From Serinicoccus marinus DSM 15273 (GTDB taxonomy: Bacteria > Actinomycetota > Actinomycetes > Actinomycetales > Dermatophilaceae): a stretch of 64,000 nucleotides of DNA. The translations under genes and the position numbers were made by a program. Location of the stretch: positions 2,604,001-2,668,000 of the forward strand of contig NZ_CP043808.1 in assembly GCF_008386315.1 (NCBI RefSeq). Direction: 5' to 3'. How positions within the stretch are numbered: position 1 is the stretch's first letter; each line of letters begins with the position of its first letter. Positions 44,390 through 53,945 of the stretch are shown here, one piece after another. The notes beneath the pieces are model-generated. The model had not been told where the DNA came from. It saw only the letters and a list, made by a program, of their open reading frames with translations, and did no database searches.

Positions 44390-44395
44390 AGTCTA
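44390..44395 (-). promoter_or_regulatory. -10 box of the bacteriocin operon
   Basis: On the minus strand TAGACT precedes GAGG and ATG 44380. It is divergent from the two-component system promoter within an AT-richer 110-base gap. Confidence 0.45.
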
Positions 44396-44451
44396 CGCAA
44401 CCATGACAAAGCGTCCAGGTCCTTGTTCCGCAACACCCAGATTACTCCCAG

Positions 44452-44457
44452 TATATT
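44452..44457 (+). promoter_or_regulatory. -10 box of the two-component system
   Basis: TATATT, the most AT-rich -10 candidate in the window, lies ten bases before ATG 44468. Confidence 0.45.
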
Positions 44458-44467
44458 CTCAGCCAAC

Positions 44468-45193
44468 ATGACCACTGTGTTCACCATGAGTGCCACTGCG
44501 ACCGAACCGGAGGCCACCCTGCTGGTGGTCGAGGACGAGACCAACATCCGGGAGCTGCTTACCACGAGCCTGCGCTTCGCCGGCTTCGCGGTGCACGCGG
44601 CCGCCGACGGGCGCAGCGCGCTGCAGCTCTCCGGCGAGCACGACTTCGACCTCGCCGTGCTCGATATCATGCTGCCGGACATGGACGGCTTCACCGTGAC
44701 CCGCACCCTGCGCGAGCGCGGCCTGGACCTGCCGATCGTCTTCCTCACCGCCAAGGACTCCCTGGACGACAAGATCAAGGGCCTGACCGTGGGCGGCGAC
44801 GACTACGTCACCAAGCCGTTCAGCCTGGAGGAGGTCGTGGCGCGCATCCGCGCGGTGCTGCGCCGCACCCGGGTCGCCGAGGAGGGTGACGACCACGCGC
44901 TGCGGGTCGCCGACCTCGAGCTCGACGAGGACAGCCACGAGGTGCGCCGGGCCGGCAAGGTCATCGAGGTCTCCCCCACCGAGTTCAAGCTGTTGCGCTA
45001 CCTCATGCTCAACCCCGGCCGGGTGCTCTCCAAGAGCCAGATCCTGGACCACGTGTGGGACTACGACTTCCGCGGCGAGATGAACATCGTGGAGTCCTAC
45101 ATCTCCTACCTGCGGCGCAAGATCGACGTCGTCGGCGAGCCGCTCATCCACACCAAGCGCGGCGTGGGCTACGTGCTGCGCGAGCCGCGCTGA
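44468..45193 (+). CDS. OmpR-family response regulator (PhoP-like)
   Basis: Two-component regulator, 241 residues. The receiver domain has the acidic pair E22/D23, phosphoacceptor D66 in LAVLDIMLPDMDG, and K116 in YVTKPFSLEEVVARI. The winged-helix DNA-binding domain includes SPTEFKLLRYLM and the recognition region NIVESYISYLRRKID. Sequence style is closest to mycobacterial PhoP. A second ATG at 44486 is possible. The longer frame from 44276 crosses the bacteriocin gene and is not real. It is followed after 17 bases by its kinase. Confidence 0.93.
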   Translation: MTTVFTMSATATEPEATLLVVEDETNIRELLTTSLRFAGFAVHAAADGRSALQLSGEHDFDLAVLDIMLPDMDGFTVTRTLRERGLDLPIVFLTAKDSLDDKIKGLTVGGDDYVTKPFSLEEVVARIRAVLRRTRVAEEGDDHALRVADLELDEDSHEVRRAGKVIEVSPTEFKLLRYLMLNPGRVLSKSQILDHVWDYDFRGEMNIVESYISYLRRKIDVVGEPLIHTKRGVGYVLREPR

Positions 45194-45210
45194 GGCGGCA
45201 TACCCCTCCC

Positions 45211-46701
45211 GTGCTGCAGCACCTGCGCCGCGCCGCCTACTCCAAGCTCCACCGGCTGTCCCTGACCCGACGTCTGGTGACCGTGCTGGTCCTGCTGGTC
45301 CTGGCGGCCTACCTGCTCACCACCTCGGTCACGATCACGATGCTGCGCGGCTACCTCGTGGACCGCGTGGACGCCGACCTCAAGACCTACATCGACCCGC
45401 TCGCGGAGCGGGTGTCGGCCCAGCTGCTGGAGGACGCGACCGGCCAGCAGAGCTCCAGCGCCGAGCTGTGGCTGCCGCCGAACTCCTACTACATCCTGCT
45501 CACCCCGGGGGAGCGCTCCTCGCGCACGATCACCCTCGCCTCCCGCGGCATGGACGACACGCCGGACCTGCGCCGGGTCGACCTCGACGACGACCGGCTC
45601 GGGACACCGTTCACCGTCGGCAGCACCGAGGGGGTGGGGACCTGGCGGGTCCTGGCGGTGCCGCTCGACGAGCGGCAGGACGTCTTCACCGGCACCATCG
45701 CGGTCGCGCTGCCGCTGGACGAGGTCGACAGCACCGCCCGGCAGCTGGCCTTCCTCACCGTGGTCATCGGCCTGACCACGATGGTCGTCGTCGGGGTGCT
45801 CGGGTGGTTCGCGGTGCGCCGCGCCTTCCGCCCGCTGAGCCGGATGGAGGACACCGCGGCGGCGATCGCGGCCGGCGACCTCACCCGGCGCATCCCGCCG
45901 CCCGGCGCGCGGGACGAGGTCAGCTCGCTCTCGGAGTCGCTCAACGGGATGCTCGCGCACATCGAGCACTCGTTCGCGGTGCGCGAGGCCTCCGAGCAGC
46001 GGATGAGGGACTTCGTCGCGGACGCCTCGCACGAGCTGCGCACCCCCCTCGCGACGGTCAAGGGGTATGCCGAGCTGCACCGCTTCGGCGCCATGACCGA
46101 CCCCGAGGACGTCGCCGGGGCGATGCGCCGGATCGAGGACGAGGCCACCCGGATGACCCGGCTCGTCGAGGACCTGCTGACCCTGACGCGGTGGGACTCC
46201 CAGCCGGAAATGGCCCCCACCCGGGTCGACCTCACGGTGCTCGCGTCCGACGTCGTGCAGGACGCGCGGGTGCGGGCGCCGCAGCGCGCGGTGCGGCTGG
46301 TGCCGCTGGACGGGGCCGAGCCGGACGCCGCACCAGTCGTGACCGGCGAGGACGGCGCGCTGCGGCAGGTGCTGACCAACCTGGTCGCCAACGCCCTGGC
46401 GCACACCCCGGACGGCACCCCGGTCGAGGTGGCCGTGGGGCGCACCGGCGAGCGCGTCGTGGTGGAGGTGCGCGACCACGGGCAGGGCCTGTCCGACGGC
46501 ACGGCCGACCGCGTCTTCGAGCGGTTCTACCGGGCCGACAAGTCTCGGAGCCGGGCCTCCGGCGGCACCGGGCTGGGGCTGGCGATCGTCGCCGCGATCG
46601 TCGGGCGCCACCAGGGGTCGGTGCGGCACACCCCGACGCCCGGGGGTGGCGCGACCTTCCGGGTCGAGCTGCCCGCGGACCGGCGTCCAGGGAACTCATA
46701 G
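45211..46701 (+). CDS. Sensor histidine kinase
   Basis: Partner of the preceding regulator, 496 residues. Helix 1 LVTVLVLLVLAAYLLTT, an outer sensing domain of about 140 residues, helix 2 FLTVVIGLTTMVVVGVLGWF, a HAMP segment, then the HisKA domain with phosphoacceptor His274 in DASHELRTPLATVKGY. The ATPase domain has NLVANALAHTP (N box), DHGQGLS (G1) and GGTGLGLAIV (G2). GTG 45211 has no strong ribosome site and follows a GGCATAC motif. The next gene is an HtrA-like protease, an order also seen with mycobacterial MprAB-PepD. Confidence 0.93.
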   Translation: MLQHLRRAAYSKLHRLSLTRRLVTVLVLLVLAAYLLTTSVTITMLRGYLVDRVDADLKTYIDPLAERVSAQLLEDATGQQSSSAELWLPPNSYYILLTPGERSSRTITLASRGMDDTPDLRRVDLDDDRLGTPFTVGSTEGVGTWRVLAVPLDERQDVFTGTIAVALPLDEVDSTARQLAFLTVVIGLTTMVVVGVLGWFAVRRAFRPLSRMEDTAAAIAAGDLTRRIPPPGARDEVSSLSESLNGMLAHIEHSFAVREASEQRMRDFVADASHELRTPLATVKGYAELHRFGAMTDPEDVAGAMRRIEDEATRMTRLVEDLLTLTRWDSQPEMAPTRVDLTVLASDVVQDARVRAPQRAVRLVPLDGAEPDAAPVVTGEDGALRQVLTNLVANALAHTPDGTPVEVAVGRTGERVVVEVRDHGQGLSDGTADRVFERFYRADKSRSRASGGTGLGLAIVAAIVGRHQGSVRHTPTPGGGATFRVELPADRRPGNS

Positions 46702-46745
46702 CCTCTGCCCAGGCTCCCCTGACGTCGGCGTGATGTCATCGGACC

Positions 46746-48107
46746 ATGACGACGCCACAGCACGACCCGCAGGACCGGAGCGCCGACCAAGCGTCCCGGG
46801 CCGACGCCACCAGCCCCATCCACCCGGATGCCACCGCGCCGGTCCCCCGGGCCGAGGGTTCTCGGGCCGAGGAGTCCCGGGCCGAGAGCCCCCGGGCCGA
46901 AGAATCCCAGGCCGAGACCTCCGCGACCCAGGCTCCCCCCGCGGCGCCCCCGGCCGCCCCCCGCCGAGAGCGCCGCCGCGTCGGCGACATCGCGGTGGCG
47001 AGCGTGCTCGCGGCGCTGCTCGCCTCCGGCGGCACCTATGCCGCCATCCAGCTCGCCGAGGACGGCTCCGGGCAGGCGGCGCAGGAGAGCACCCAGGAGA
47101 CGGAGGACGAGCAGGCCTCCGGCGACGCCGAGGGCACGACCGTGTCGCTGACCGGCGAGCAGGACTGGGCCTCCGTGGCCGACGCGGTGACGCCGAGCAC
47201 CGTCTCCATCGCCGTGGCCGGCGCCCAGGGCGAGGCCTCGGGGTCGGGCGTGGTCTGGGACGACGAGGGGCACGTCGTCACCAACTCCCACGTCGTCGAG
47301 GGTGCCCAGGAGGTGCAGGTCACGCTGCCCGGCGGTCGCTCCTACTCCGCCGAGGTCGTCGGCAGCGACCCCTCCAGCGACCTCGCGGTGCTGCAGCTGG
47401 ACTCGGTGCCGGACGAGCTCACCCCGATCGCGGTCGGCGACGACTCCGCGCTCGGCGTCGGCGACCCCGTCATGGCGGTCGGCAACCCGCTCGGCCTGTC
47501 CGGCACGGTCACCACCGGCATCGTCAGCGCCCTGGACCGGCCGGTCACCACGCAGGGCTCGAGCCAGAACCCCGCCGACCCCAACTCCGCGGTCTTCACC
47601 AACGCCATCCAGACGTCGGCGGCGATCAACCCGGGCAACTCCGGCGGGGCTCTGGTCAACGCGGCCGGCGAGCTGGTCGGCATCAACTCCTCGATCGCCT
47701 CGCTGGGCTCGGCGATGGGCGGGCAGAGCGGCTCCATCGGCATCGGCTTCGCGATCCCGTCGAGCAAGGTGCAGCTCATCGCCGACCAGCTCATCGAGAC
47801 CGGCACCGCGACTCATGCCTTCCTCGGGGTGGGCCTGGACGACGCCACGGCCGAGACCGACGGCGCCACCGTCTCGGGCGCCGTGGTCACCCAGGTCGAG
47901 CCGGACTCGCCGGCCGCCGAGGTCGGGCTCGAGAGCGGCGACCTCATCGTCGGCATCGACGACGAACCCATCACCAGCTCCACCGCCCTGGTCGGCCAGG
48001 TCCGCGAGCGCGGCGCCGGCGACGAGGCGACGATCGCCTACATCCGCGACGGCGAACGGGCCGAGGTCACCGTCACCCTCGTCACCCGGCCGGACGAGGA
48101 GGGCTGA
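46746..48107 (+). CDS. HtrA/PepD-like membrane-anchored serine protease
   Basis: Trypsin-like S1C protease with PDZ domain, 453 residues. A cytoplasmic N-terminal tail of 80 residues carries repeats of RAEES/RAESP. One membrane helix (about 81-103) places the protease outside. Triad: His182 in VVTNSHVV, Asp212 in SSDLAVL, Ser299 in INPGNSGGALVN. The PDZ domain begins near HAFLGVGL and ends with IRDGERAEVTVTL. It likely degrades misfolded envelope proteins and may modulate the upstream kinase; the latter is inferred from mycobacterial parallels. Confidence 0.93.
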   Translation: MTTPQHDPQDRSADQASRADATSPIHPDATAPVPRAEGSRAEESRAESPRAEESQAETSATQAPPAAPPAAPRRERRRVGDIAVASVLAALLASGGTYAAIQLAEDGSGQAAQESTQETEDEQASGDAEGTTVSLTGEQDWASVADAVTPSTVSIAVAGAQGEASGSGVVWDDEGHVVTNSHVVEGAQEVQVTLPGGRSYSAEVVGSDPSSDLAVLQLDSVPDELTPIAVGDDSALGVGDPVMAVGNPLGLSGTVTTGIVSALDRPVTTQGSSQNPADPNSAVFTNAIQTSAAINPGNSGGALVNAAGELVGINSSIASLGSAMGGQSGSIGIGFAIPSSKVQLIADQLIETGTATHAFLGVGLDDATAETDGATVSGAVVTQVEPDSPAAEVGLESGDLIVGIDDEPITSSTALVGQVRERGAGDEATIAYIRDGERAEVTVTLVTRPDEEG

Positions 48108-48141
48108 CAGCCCCCACGTCATCTGAGCGCCGGTATGCCCG

Positions 48142-49841
48142 CTACCGGGCGCGATCGACCCTGGTCTCCTCCACACCGGTCCGTCGGTCTCCCGCACCCG
48201 CCCGTCGGCCCCGAAGACGACGAAGCGGTCGAAGGAGTCGGCGAACCACCGGTCGTGGGTGACCGCGAGCACCGTGCCCTCGAAGGCCTCCAGGCCCGCC
48301 TGCAGCGCCTCGGCCGAGTGCAGGTCGAGGTTGTCGGTCGGCTCGTCGAGCAGCAGCAGGGTCGCGCCGGACAGCTCCAGCAGCAGGATCTGCACCCGCG
48401 CCTGCTGGCCGCCGGACAGCGAGTCGAAGCGTTGCTCGCCGGCCCGGGCCAGCTCGTAGCGGTCCAGCACCCGCGCGGCCTCCTGCTGCGGCATACCGCG
48501 CCGGTGCTCGTCGCCGCGGTGCAGGATCTCCAGCAAGGTCCGCCCGCGCAGCTCCGGGTGGTCGTGCGTCTGGGCGAACCAGCCGGGCCGCACCCGGGCG
48601 CCCAGCCGCGCCACGCCGGTATGCCCGACCGGCGCCGGCACGACGTCACCGACCGGCCGGTGCTCCGGCTCGGGGTCGCTGCCACCGGCGGCGAGGAGCC
48701 GCAGGAAGTGCGACTTACCCGAGCCGTTGGAGCCGAGCACCGCGACCCGGTCGCCGTACCAGACCTCCAGGTCGAAGGGCCGCATCAGCCCGGTCAGCTC
48801 GACGTCCTCGCAGATCACCGCCCGCTTGGCGGTCCGGCCGCCGCGCAGCCGCATCCGCACCCGCTGCTCGTGGGCGACCGCCTCCGGCGGCCCCGCCTCC
48901 TCGAAGCGGCGCAGCCGGGTCTGGGCCGCCTGATACTGGCTGGCCATGTCGGCGTTGTAGGCCGCCTTGGCCTTGTAGCGCAGCATGAGCTCGCGCAGCT
49001 TGGCGTGCTCCTCGTCCCAGCGGCGCCGGGCCTCCTCCAGACGGGCGTTGCGCTCCTCGCGGGCCTGGTGCCAGGTCGCGAAGCTGCCCGGGTGCACCCA
49101 CAGCGTGCTGCCCGCCGCGCCCGGCTCCAGCGTCGCCACCCGGGTCGCGGCCTGGGCCAGCAGCTCCCGGTCGTGGCTGATCAGCAGGATGGTCTTCGGG
49201 CTGGCGCGCAGCTGCTCCTCCAGCCAGCGCTTGGCGGGCACGTCGAGGTAGTTGTCCGGCTCGTCGAGCAGCAGCACCTCGTCCGGCCCGCGCAGCAGCG
49301 CCTCCAGCGCCAGCCGCTTCTGCTCCCCGCCGGAGAGCGTGTCGGTGCCCCGCCACTGCGCCTGCTCGAACGGTATGCCCAGGGCCGCCACCGTGCACAC
49401 GTCCCAGAGCGTCTCCTGCTCGTAGCCGCCGACATCGGCCCAGTCGGCCAGCGCCTGGGCGTAGGCGAGCTGGGCCGGCTCGTCGTCGACGGTCATGATC
49501 GCCAGCTCGGCGGCTTCCAGCGCCCGCGCCGCGTCCCGGATCCGCGCCGGCGCCACCGAAACGAGCAGGTCGCGCACCGTGGGCGGTTCGGCCCCGGCGG
49601 TGTCCCGCCCCATCGTGCCGATGAACTGCGGCATCACCCCCAGCCCGCCGCTGCGCGAGACCGAGCCCTCGTGCGGGCGCAGCTCGTCGGCGACGATCCG
49701 CAGCAGCGTGGTCTTGCCGCTGCCGTTCGGTCCCACCAGGGCGACCCGTGCCCCGTCGCCGAGGCGCAGGCCGATGTCGCGCAGCAGCGGCCTGCCGTCG
49801 GGGAGCGTGTAGCCCACCGCGGCGACGTCGACGTGACCCAT
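48142..49841 (-). CDS. ABC-F family ATPase, C-terminal frameshift
   Basis: Tandem-ATPase soluble protein of the ABC-F group (ribosome-associated; some members protect against antibiotics), about 567 residues. Two Walker A motifs, GPNGSGKTT and GSNGSGKSH, two signatures, LSGGEQKRLALE and LSGGQQARVQIL, and two Walker B motifs ending DEPDNYLD and DEPTDNLD are seen, with a charged linker between (RNARLEEARRRWDEEHAKL). Near 48172 one G is missing. Restoring it ends the protein as VWEETRVDRAR at a TAG (48142). Without correction the frame runs 1.6 kb antisense through the protease gene. The last histidine of the second Walker A is unusual. Confidence 0.88.
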
Positions 49842-49985
49842 GCCCCCATCGTGCCTGGTCTGGCGCGGACGCCCCAGCCCTTTTCACCGCGCCGCCAACC
49901 GCGGCACACGGCATACCCGGGCGGCATTGATACCTTGACCCCCACGCGCCGACCGGTGCGTGCCCGACGGCAAGGAGCTCCCCAC

Positions 49986-51263
49986 GTGTTGATCGCTGTG
50001 CTCGGCGGCGACGGCTTCTGCGGCTGGCCCGCGGCGCTGCACCTGTCCGACCTCGGCCACGAGGTCGTCATCGTCGACAACCTCGTCCGGCGCCGGATCG
50101 ACGAGGAGCTCGGGGCGCAGTCGTTGACCCCCATCGCCGGCATCGAGGAGCGGCTGGCCGCGTGGCACGAGGTGTCGGGGCAGCAGATGCGCTTCCGCGA
50201 CATCGACCTGGCGCAGGACTACGACGGGCTGCGCTCCTTCCTCGAGACCGAGCGCCCGGACGTGGTCGTGCACTTCGCCGAGCAGCGCTCCGCGCCCTAC
50301 TCGATGAAGTCGCCGCGGCACAAGCGCTACACCGTCGACAACAACACCGGGGCCACCCACAACCTGCTGTGCGCCCTGGTCGAGACCGGGCTGGACGCGC
50401 ACCTGGTCCACCTCGGCACCATGGGTGTCTACGGCTACGGCACCGCCGGTATGGCGATCCCCGAGGGCTACCTCGACGTCCAGATCACCGGTGACGACGG
50501 CGCGCAGGTCGACCAGCAGATCCTCTACCCCACCAACCCGGGCTCGGTCTACCACATGACCAAGTGCCTGGACCAGCAGCTCTTCGCCTACTACGCCAAG
50601 AACGACGCGCTGCGGATCACCGACCTGCACCAGGGCATCATCTGGGGCACGCACACCGACCAGACGCTGCGCGACGAGCGGCTCATCAACCGTTTCGACT
50701 ACGACGGCGACTACGGCACGGTGCTCAACCGCTTCCTCATGCAGGCCGCGGTCGGCTACCCGCTCACGGTGCACGGCACCGGCGGGCAGACCCGAGCCTT
50801 CATCCACCTGCGCGACATGGCGCGCTGCGTGCAGATCGCGGTCGAGAACCCGCCCGCCCGCGGCGACCGGGTCAAGATCTTCAACCAGATGACCCAGACC
50901 CACCGGGTGCGCGACCTCGCCGAGCTGGTCGCGCGGATCAGCGACGCCGAGGTCGAGCTGGTGCCCAACCCGCGGCACGAGGCGGCGGAGAACGAGCTGC
51001 ACGTGCACAACGAGACCTTCCTCGACCTCGGCCTGGAGCCGACGCTGCTCGAGGAGGGCCTGCTCATGGAGGTCGAGGACGTCGCCCGGCGGTATGCCGA
51101 CCGCGCCGACCTCGAGAAGATCCCGTGCACCTCGACCTGGACCTCGGCCCAGGAGGCCGGCGTCCCGGCCTCCCGCTCCGCGCTCGCCGGGGCGGGTGCC
51201 GCCGTGTCCGTCGAGGGCAACCCAGGAGACCGCGCCGGGGACCGCGCGGAGCATCCCGCCTGA
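49986..51263 (+). CDS. sqdB: UDP-sulfoquinovose synthase (SqdB/SQD1-like)
   Basis: NAD-dependent enzyme of the short-chain epimerase family that makes UDP-sulfoquinovose from UDP-glucose and sulfite, 425 residues. The dinucleotide motif GGDGFCGWPAALHLSDLGHE, VDNLVRRRIDEELG, HFAEQRSAPYSM and TVHGTGGQTRAFIHLRD closely follow plant and cyanobacterial SQD1/SqdB. The catalytic Thr (LGTMGVYG) and the Tyr-x-x-x-Lys pair (YHMTK) are kept. The start is GTG 49986, with AAGGAG eight bases upstream. The C-terminal 35 residues are Ala/Gly-rich and extra. Followed by an SqdX-like transferase. Related Agl3-type enzymes could make a different sulfo-sugar glycan. Confidence 0.82.
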   Translation: MLIAVLGGDGFCGWPAALHLSDLGHEVVIVDNLVRRRIDEELGAQSLTPIAGIEERLAAWHEVSGQQMRFRDIDLAQDYDGLRSFLETERPDVVVHFAEQRSAPYSMKSPRHKRYTVDNNTGATHNLLCALVETGLDAHLVHLGTMGVYGYGTAGMAIPEGYLDVQITGDDGAQVDQQILYPTNPGSVYHMTKCLDQQLFAYYAKNDALRITDLHQGIIWGTHTDQTLRDERLINRFDYDGDYGTVLNRFLMQAAVGYPLTVHGTGGQTRAFIHLRDMARCVQIAVENPPARGDRVKIFNQMTQTHRVRDLAELVARISDAEVELVPNPRHEAAENELHVHNETFLDLGLEPTLLEEGLLMEVEDVARRYADRADLEKIPCTSTWTSAQEAGVPASRSALAGAGAAVSVEGNPGDRAGDRAEHPA

Positions 51264-51283
51264 CGCGGGCCCAGGCATACCCC

Positions 51284-52470
51284 ATGCGGATCGCGCTGTT
51301 CACCGAGGTCTTCCTGCCCAAGGTCGACGGCGTCGTCACCCGCGTCACCCGCACCCTGGACCAGCTGACCGAGCTGGGGCACGAGGCGCTGGTCTTCGCC
51401 CCGGGCGAGCCGCCGACCCACCACGGGCCGCACCGCGTCGTGAAGGTGCGCTCGGTGTCCTTCCAGCCGTGGTACCCCGAGATCATGGTCGGCCTCCCGA
51501 CCGCCCGCATCGCCCGCGAGATGCAGGCCTTCCACCCCGACATCGTGCACGCGGTGAACCCGGTGTGGCTCGCCGCCTACGGCGTCATCTCCGCCCGCCG
51601 CCGCAACCTGCCGCTGCTCGCGAGCTTCCACACCGACGTGCCGTCCTACACCACCCGGCTCGGCAACGGGCTCTCGTTGCTGCGCGCGCCGAGCCAGGCC
51701 TGGATCACGGGGATGCACAACCTCGCCGAGGTCAACCTGTGCACCTCCGCGCAGATGGTCTCCCGGGCGCGGGAGGTCGGGATCCGCGAGGTCGACCTGT
51801 GGCCCAAGGCGGTCGACACGGTGACCTACCACCCCTCGCGGCGCACCCGCGAGATGCGCGAGCTGCTCACCGGGGGCCACCCCGAGGCGCCGCTCGTGCT
51901 CTACGTCGGGCGGCTGTCGCGGGAGAAGGACCTCGACCAGCTGCTGGAGCCGATCCGCGAGCTGGCGGCCGAGGGGGTGCGGCTGGCCTTCGTCGGCTCC
52001 GGGCCGGCGCGCGAGGAGCTGGAGCGGCTCTTCGCCGGGACGCCGACGGTCTTCACCGGCTACCTCGCCGGGCAGGAGCTGGCCGCGGCCTACGCCAGCG
52101 CCGACGCCTTCGCCTTCCCCTCCACCACCGAGACGCTCGGGCTGGTCGCGCTGGAGTCGATGGCCAGCGGCGTGCCCGTGGTCGGCGCGCGGGCCGGGGG
52201 GATCCCCTTCGTCATCGAGGACGGCGTGACCGGCTTCCTCGTCGAGCCCGGCGACACGGCGGGGTATGCCGACGCCTCCGCCGGGTGCTGCTCGAGCCCG
52301 AGCTCAAGGGCCGGATGGGCGCTGCCGCGCGGGCCGACGCGCAGACCCACTCCTGGCGGGCCTCGACCGAGTCGCTCGTGGAGTCCTACGAGCTGGCCGT
52401 GCAGCGGCACCGGGGCCGGCGGCCGGTCGTCAAGCCGCTGCGCGCGCGGCAGCACCGCGACCTGCGCTGA
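51284..52470 (+). CDS. sqdX: SqdX-like glycosyltransferase (GT4), C-terminal frameshift
   Basis: GT4 retaining glycosyltransferase, about 396 residues, likely transferring sulfoquinovose to diacylglycerol. The N-terminus MRIALFTEVFLPKVDGVVTR and HAVNPVWLAAYGV match SqdX. The nucleotide-binding C-domain has YVGRLSREKDLDQLLEP and FPSTTETLGLVALESMASG. Near 52275 one T is missing: restoring it changes DASAGCC to DAFRRVLLEPELKGRMG and gives the stop at 52470. It lies 20 bases after sqdB, clearly one operon. Mannosyltransferases PimB/MgtA are distant relatives, so the acceptor is not proven. Confidence 0.78.
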
Positions 52471-52531
52471 GCCGGGCGTCCGGGACGAGGTGGCTCCAGG
52501 TCGGGAAGGCCGCAGCGAGCCGCCGCGGTGC

Positions 52532-52537
52532 TAGCGT
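52532..52537 (+). promoter_or_regulatory. -10 box of a probable leaderless Nramp-like gene promoter
   Basis: TAGCGT lies seven bases before ATG 52545. It helps to place the start upstream of a probable frameshift. Confidence 0.5.
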
Positions 52538-52544
52538 GCGGGCC

Positions 52545-53821
52545 ATGGTGATCGACGGGGACTCCACCACGACAGCAGCGACCGGCCGCTCCACCTGGGG
52601 CAGCCGTGGGCCGCGATGGGGCCGGGGCTGCTGGCGGCCTCGGCCGCGATCGGCGCCTCCCACCTCATCTCCTCCACCCAGGCCGGGGCGCTCTTCGGCT
52701 GGCAGCTGGTCTGGCTCATCGTGCTGGCCAACGTGCTGAAGTATCCCTTCTTCCGCTTCGGCCCGCAGTACGCCGCCGAGACCGGACGCAGCCTGGTCGA
52801 GGGGTATGCCCGGCGGGGGAAGGCATACCTCTGGGTGTTCTTCGTGCTGGCCGCCGTGTCCTCGGTCATCTCCACCGCCGGCGTCGCGCTGCTGTGCACC
52901 GTGATCCTCGCCTACCTGCTGCCCGCGTCGTGGGGCCTGGGCGTGCCCCTGCTCGCGACGGTCCTGCTCGGTGTGACCCTCGTGCTGCTCGTCGGTGGCC
53001 ACTACAAGGCCCTCGACGGCGTCACCAAGATCATCATGGTGACCCTCGCCCTGTCGACCGTCGTCGCGGTGGTCATGGCGGCGGGCCAGGGCGCGGTCCG
53101 GCAGCCCGGCTTCGAGGACCCCTCCCCCTGGACCCTCGCGACCCTCCCCTTCCTCGTCGCGGTCATCGGCTGGATGCCGGCGCCGATCGAGATCAGCGCG
53201 CTGAACTCGCTGTGGGTCAAGGCCAAGGCGCAGGGGCGGCGGCTCGCGGTGCGCGACGTGCTCTTCGACTTCAACACCGGCTACGTCGTCTCCACCGTGC
53301 TCGCGGTCTTCTTCATCGGCCTCGGCGTCTTCGTGCAGTACGGCAGCGGCCAGGAGCTGCAGATGGCCGGCGGCGCCTACATCCCGCAGCTCATGAGCAT
53401 GTACGGCGCGGCGATCGGGCAGTGGGCGGTCCCGCTCATGGCGCTCATCGCCTTCGCCTGCATGTTCGGCACCGTCATCTCGGTCGTCGACGGGTATGGG
53501 CGCGCGGCCGCCGAGTCGCTGCGCCTCATCCGCGGGCAGGAGTCGATGAGCCGGCGCTCCAAGGACCTGTGGATCACCGGGATCTCGCTCATCGCGCTGG
53601 CGATCGTGGTGTGGATGAGCGCGTCGCTGGCCGACATGCTGCGCTTCGCGATGGTCAGCGCCTTCCTCACCGCGCCGGTCTTCGCGTGGCTCAACTTCTC
53701 GATCATCCGCAGCGAGCGCCAGCTGTCCGGCACCATGCGGGTGCTGTCCTACGTCGGCCTGGTCTTCCTCGTCGGCTTCACGCTGCTCTTCCTGGCCTCG
53801 CAGTTCGGCCTGCTCGCCTGA
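52545..53821 (+). CDS. Nramp-related membrane transporter, atypical metal site, N-terminal frameshift
   Basis: Integral membrane protein of about 425 residues with eleven helices in the Nramp fold. The first helix reads LLAASAAIGASHLISSTQAGA, where canonical Nramp has the metal-binding DPGN. Helix 6 reads GWMPAPIEISAL instead of the MPH-containing helix. It therefore belongs to a divergent clade, and manganese or iron transport cannot be assumed. ATG 52545 begins MVIDGDSTTTAATG. Near 52613 a missing G separates this from the frame AMGPGLLAAS. ATG 52616 would be the start only if the upstream frame is not real. Confidence 0.8.
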
Positions 53822-53864
53822 CCTCGAGGATCTCGGTCGCCGACCGTCCCACCGGCTCGGAAGG

Positions 53865-53928
53865 GCGCGACTGCACCGGTCATGTCGTGGCATCGCGTCG
53901 GCGGGCGACATATCTGCTGCAGTCGCGC
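53865..53928. repeat. Nested inverted repeat between convergent genes
   Basis: Outer arms GCGCGACTGCA (53865-53875) and TGCAGTCGCGC (53918-53928) are exact. An inner pair ATGTCG/CGACAT sits inside. The 42-base interior makes it larger than an ordinary terminator hairpin, though that is the simplest role. Confidence 0.55.
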
Positions 53929-53945
53929 AGCGCCGGACGCGGGAC

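Noticed and set aside
44276..44467. A longer N-terminus for the response regulator
   Set aside because: It would cross the bacteriocin signal peptide on the other strand, has no ribosome site, and receiver domains begin shortly after ATG 44468.
46527..49841. A 1104-residue minus-strand frame reading from the ABC-F protein through the antisense of the HtrA gene
   Set aside because: The part after the ABC-F domains is antisense to a conserved protease. One missing G near 48172 explains the read-through; the true end is the TAG at 48142.
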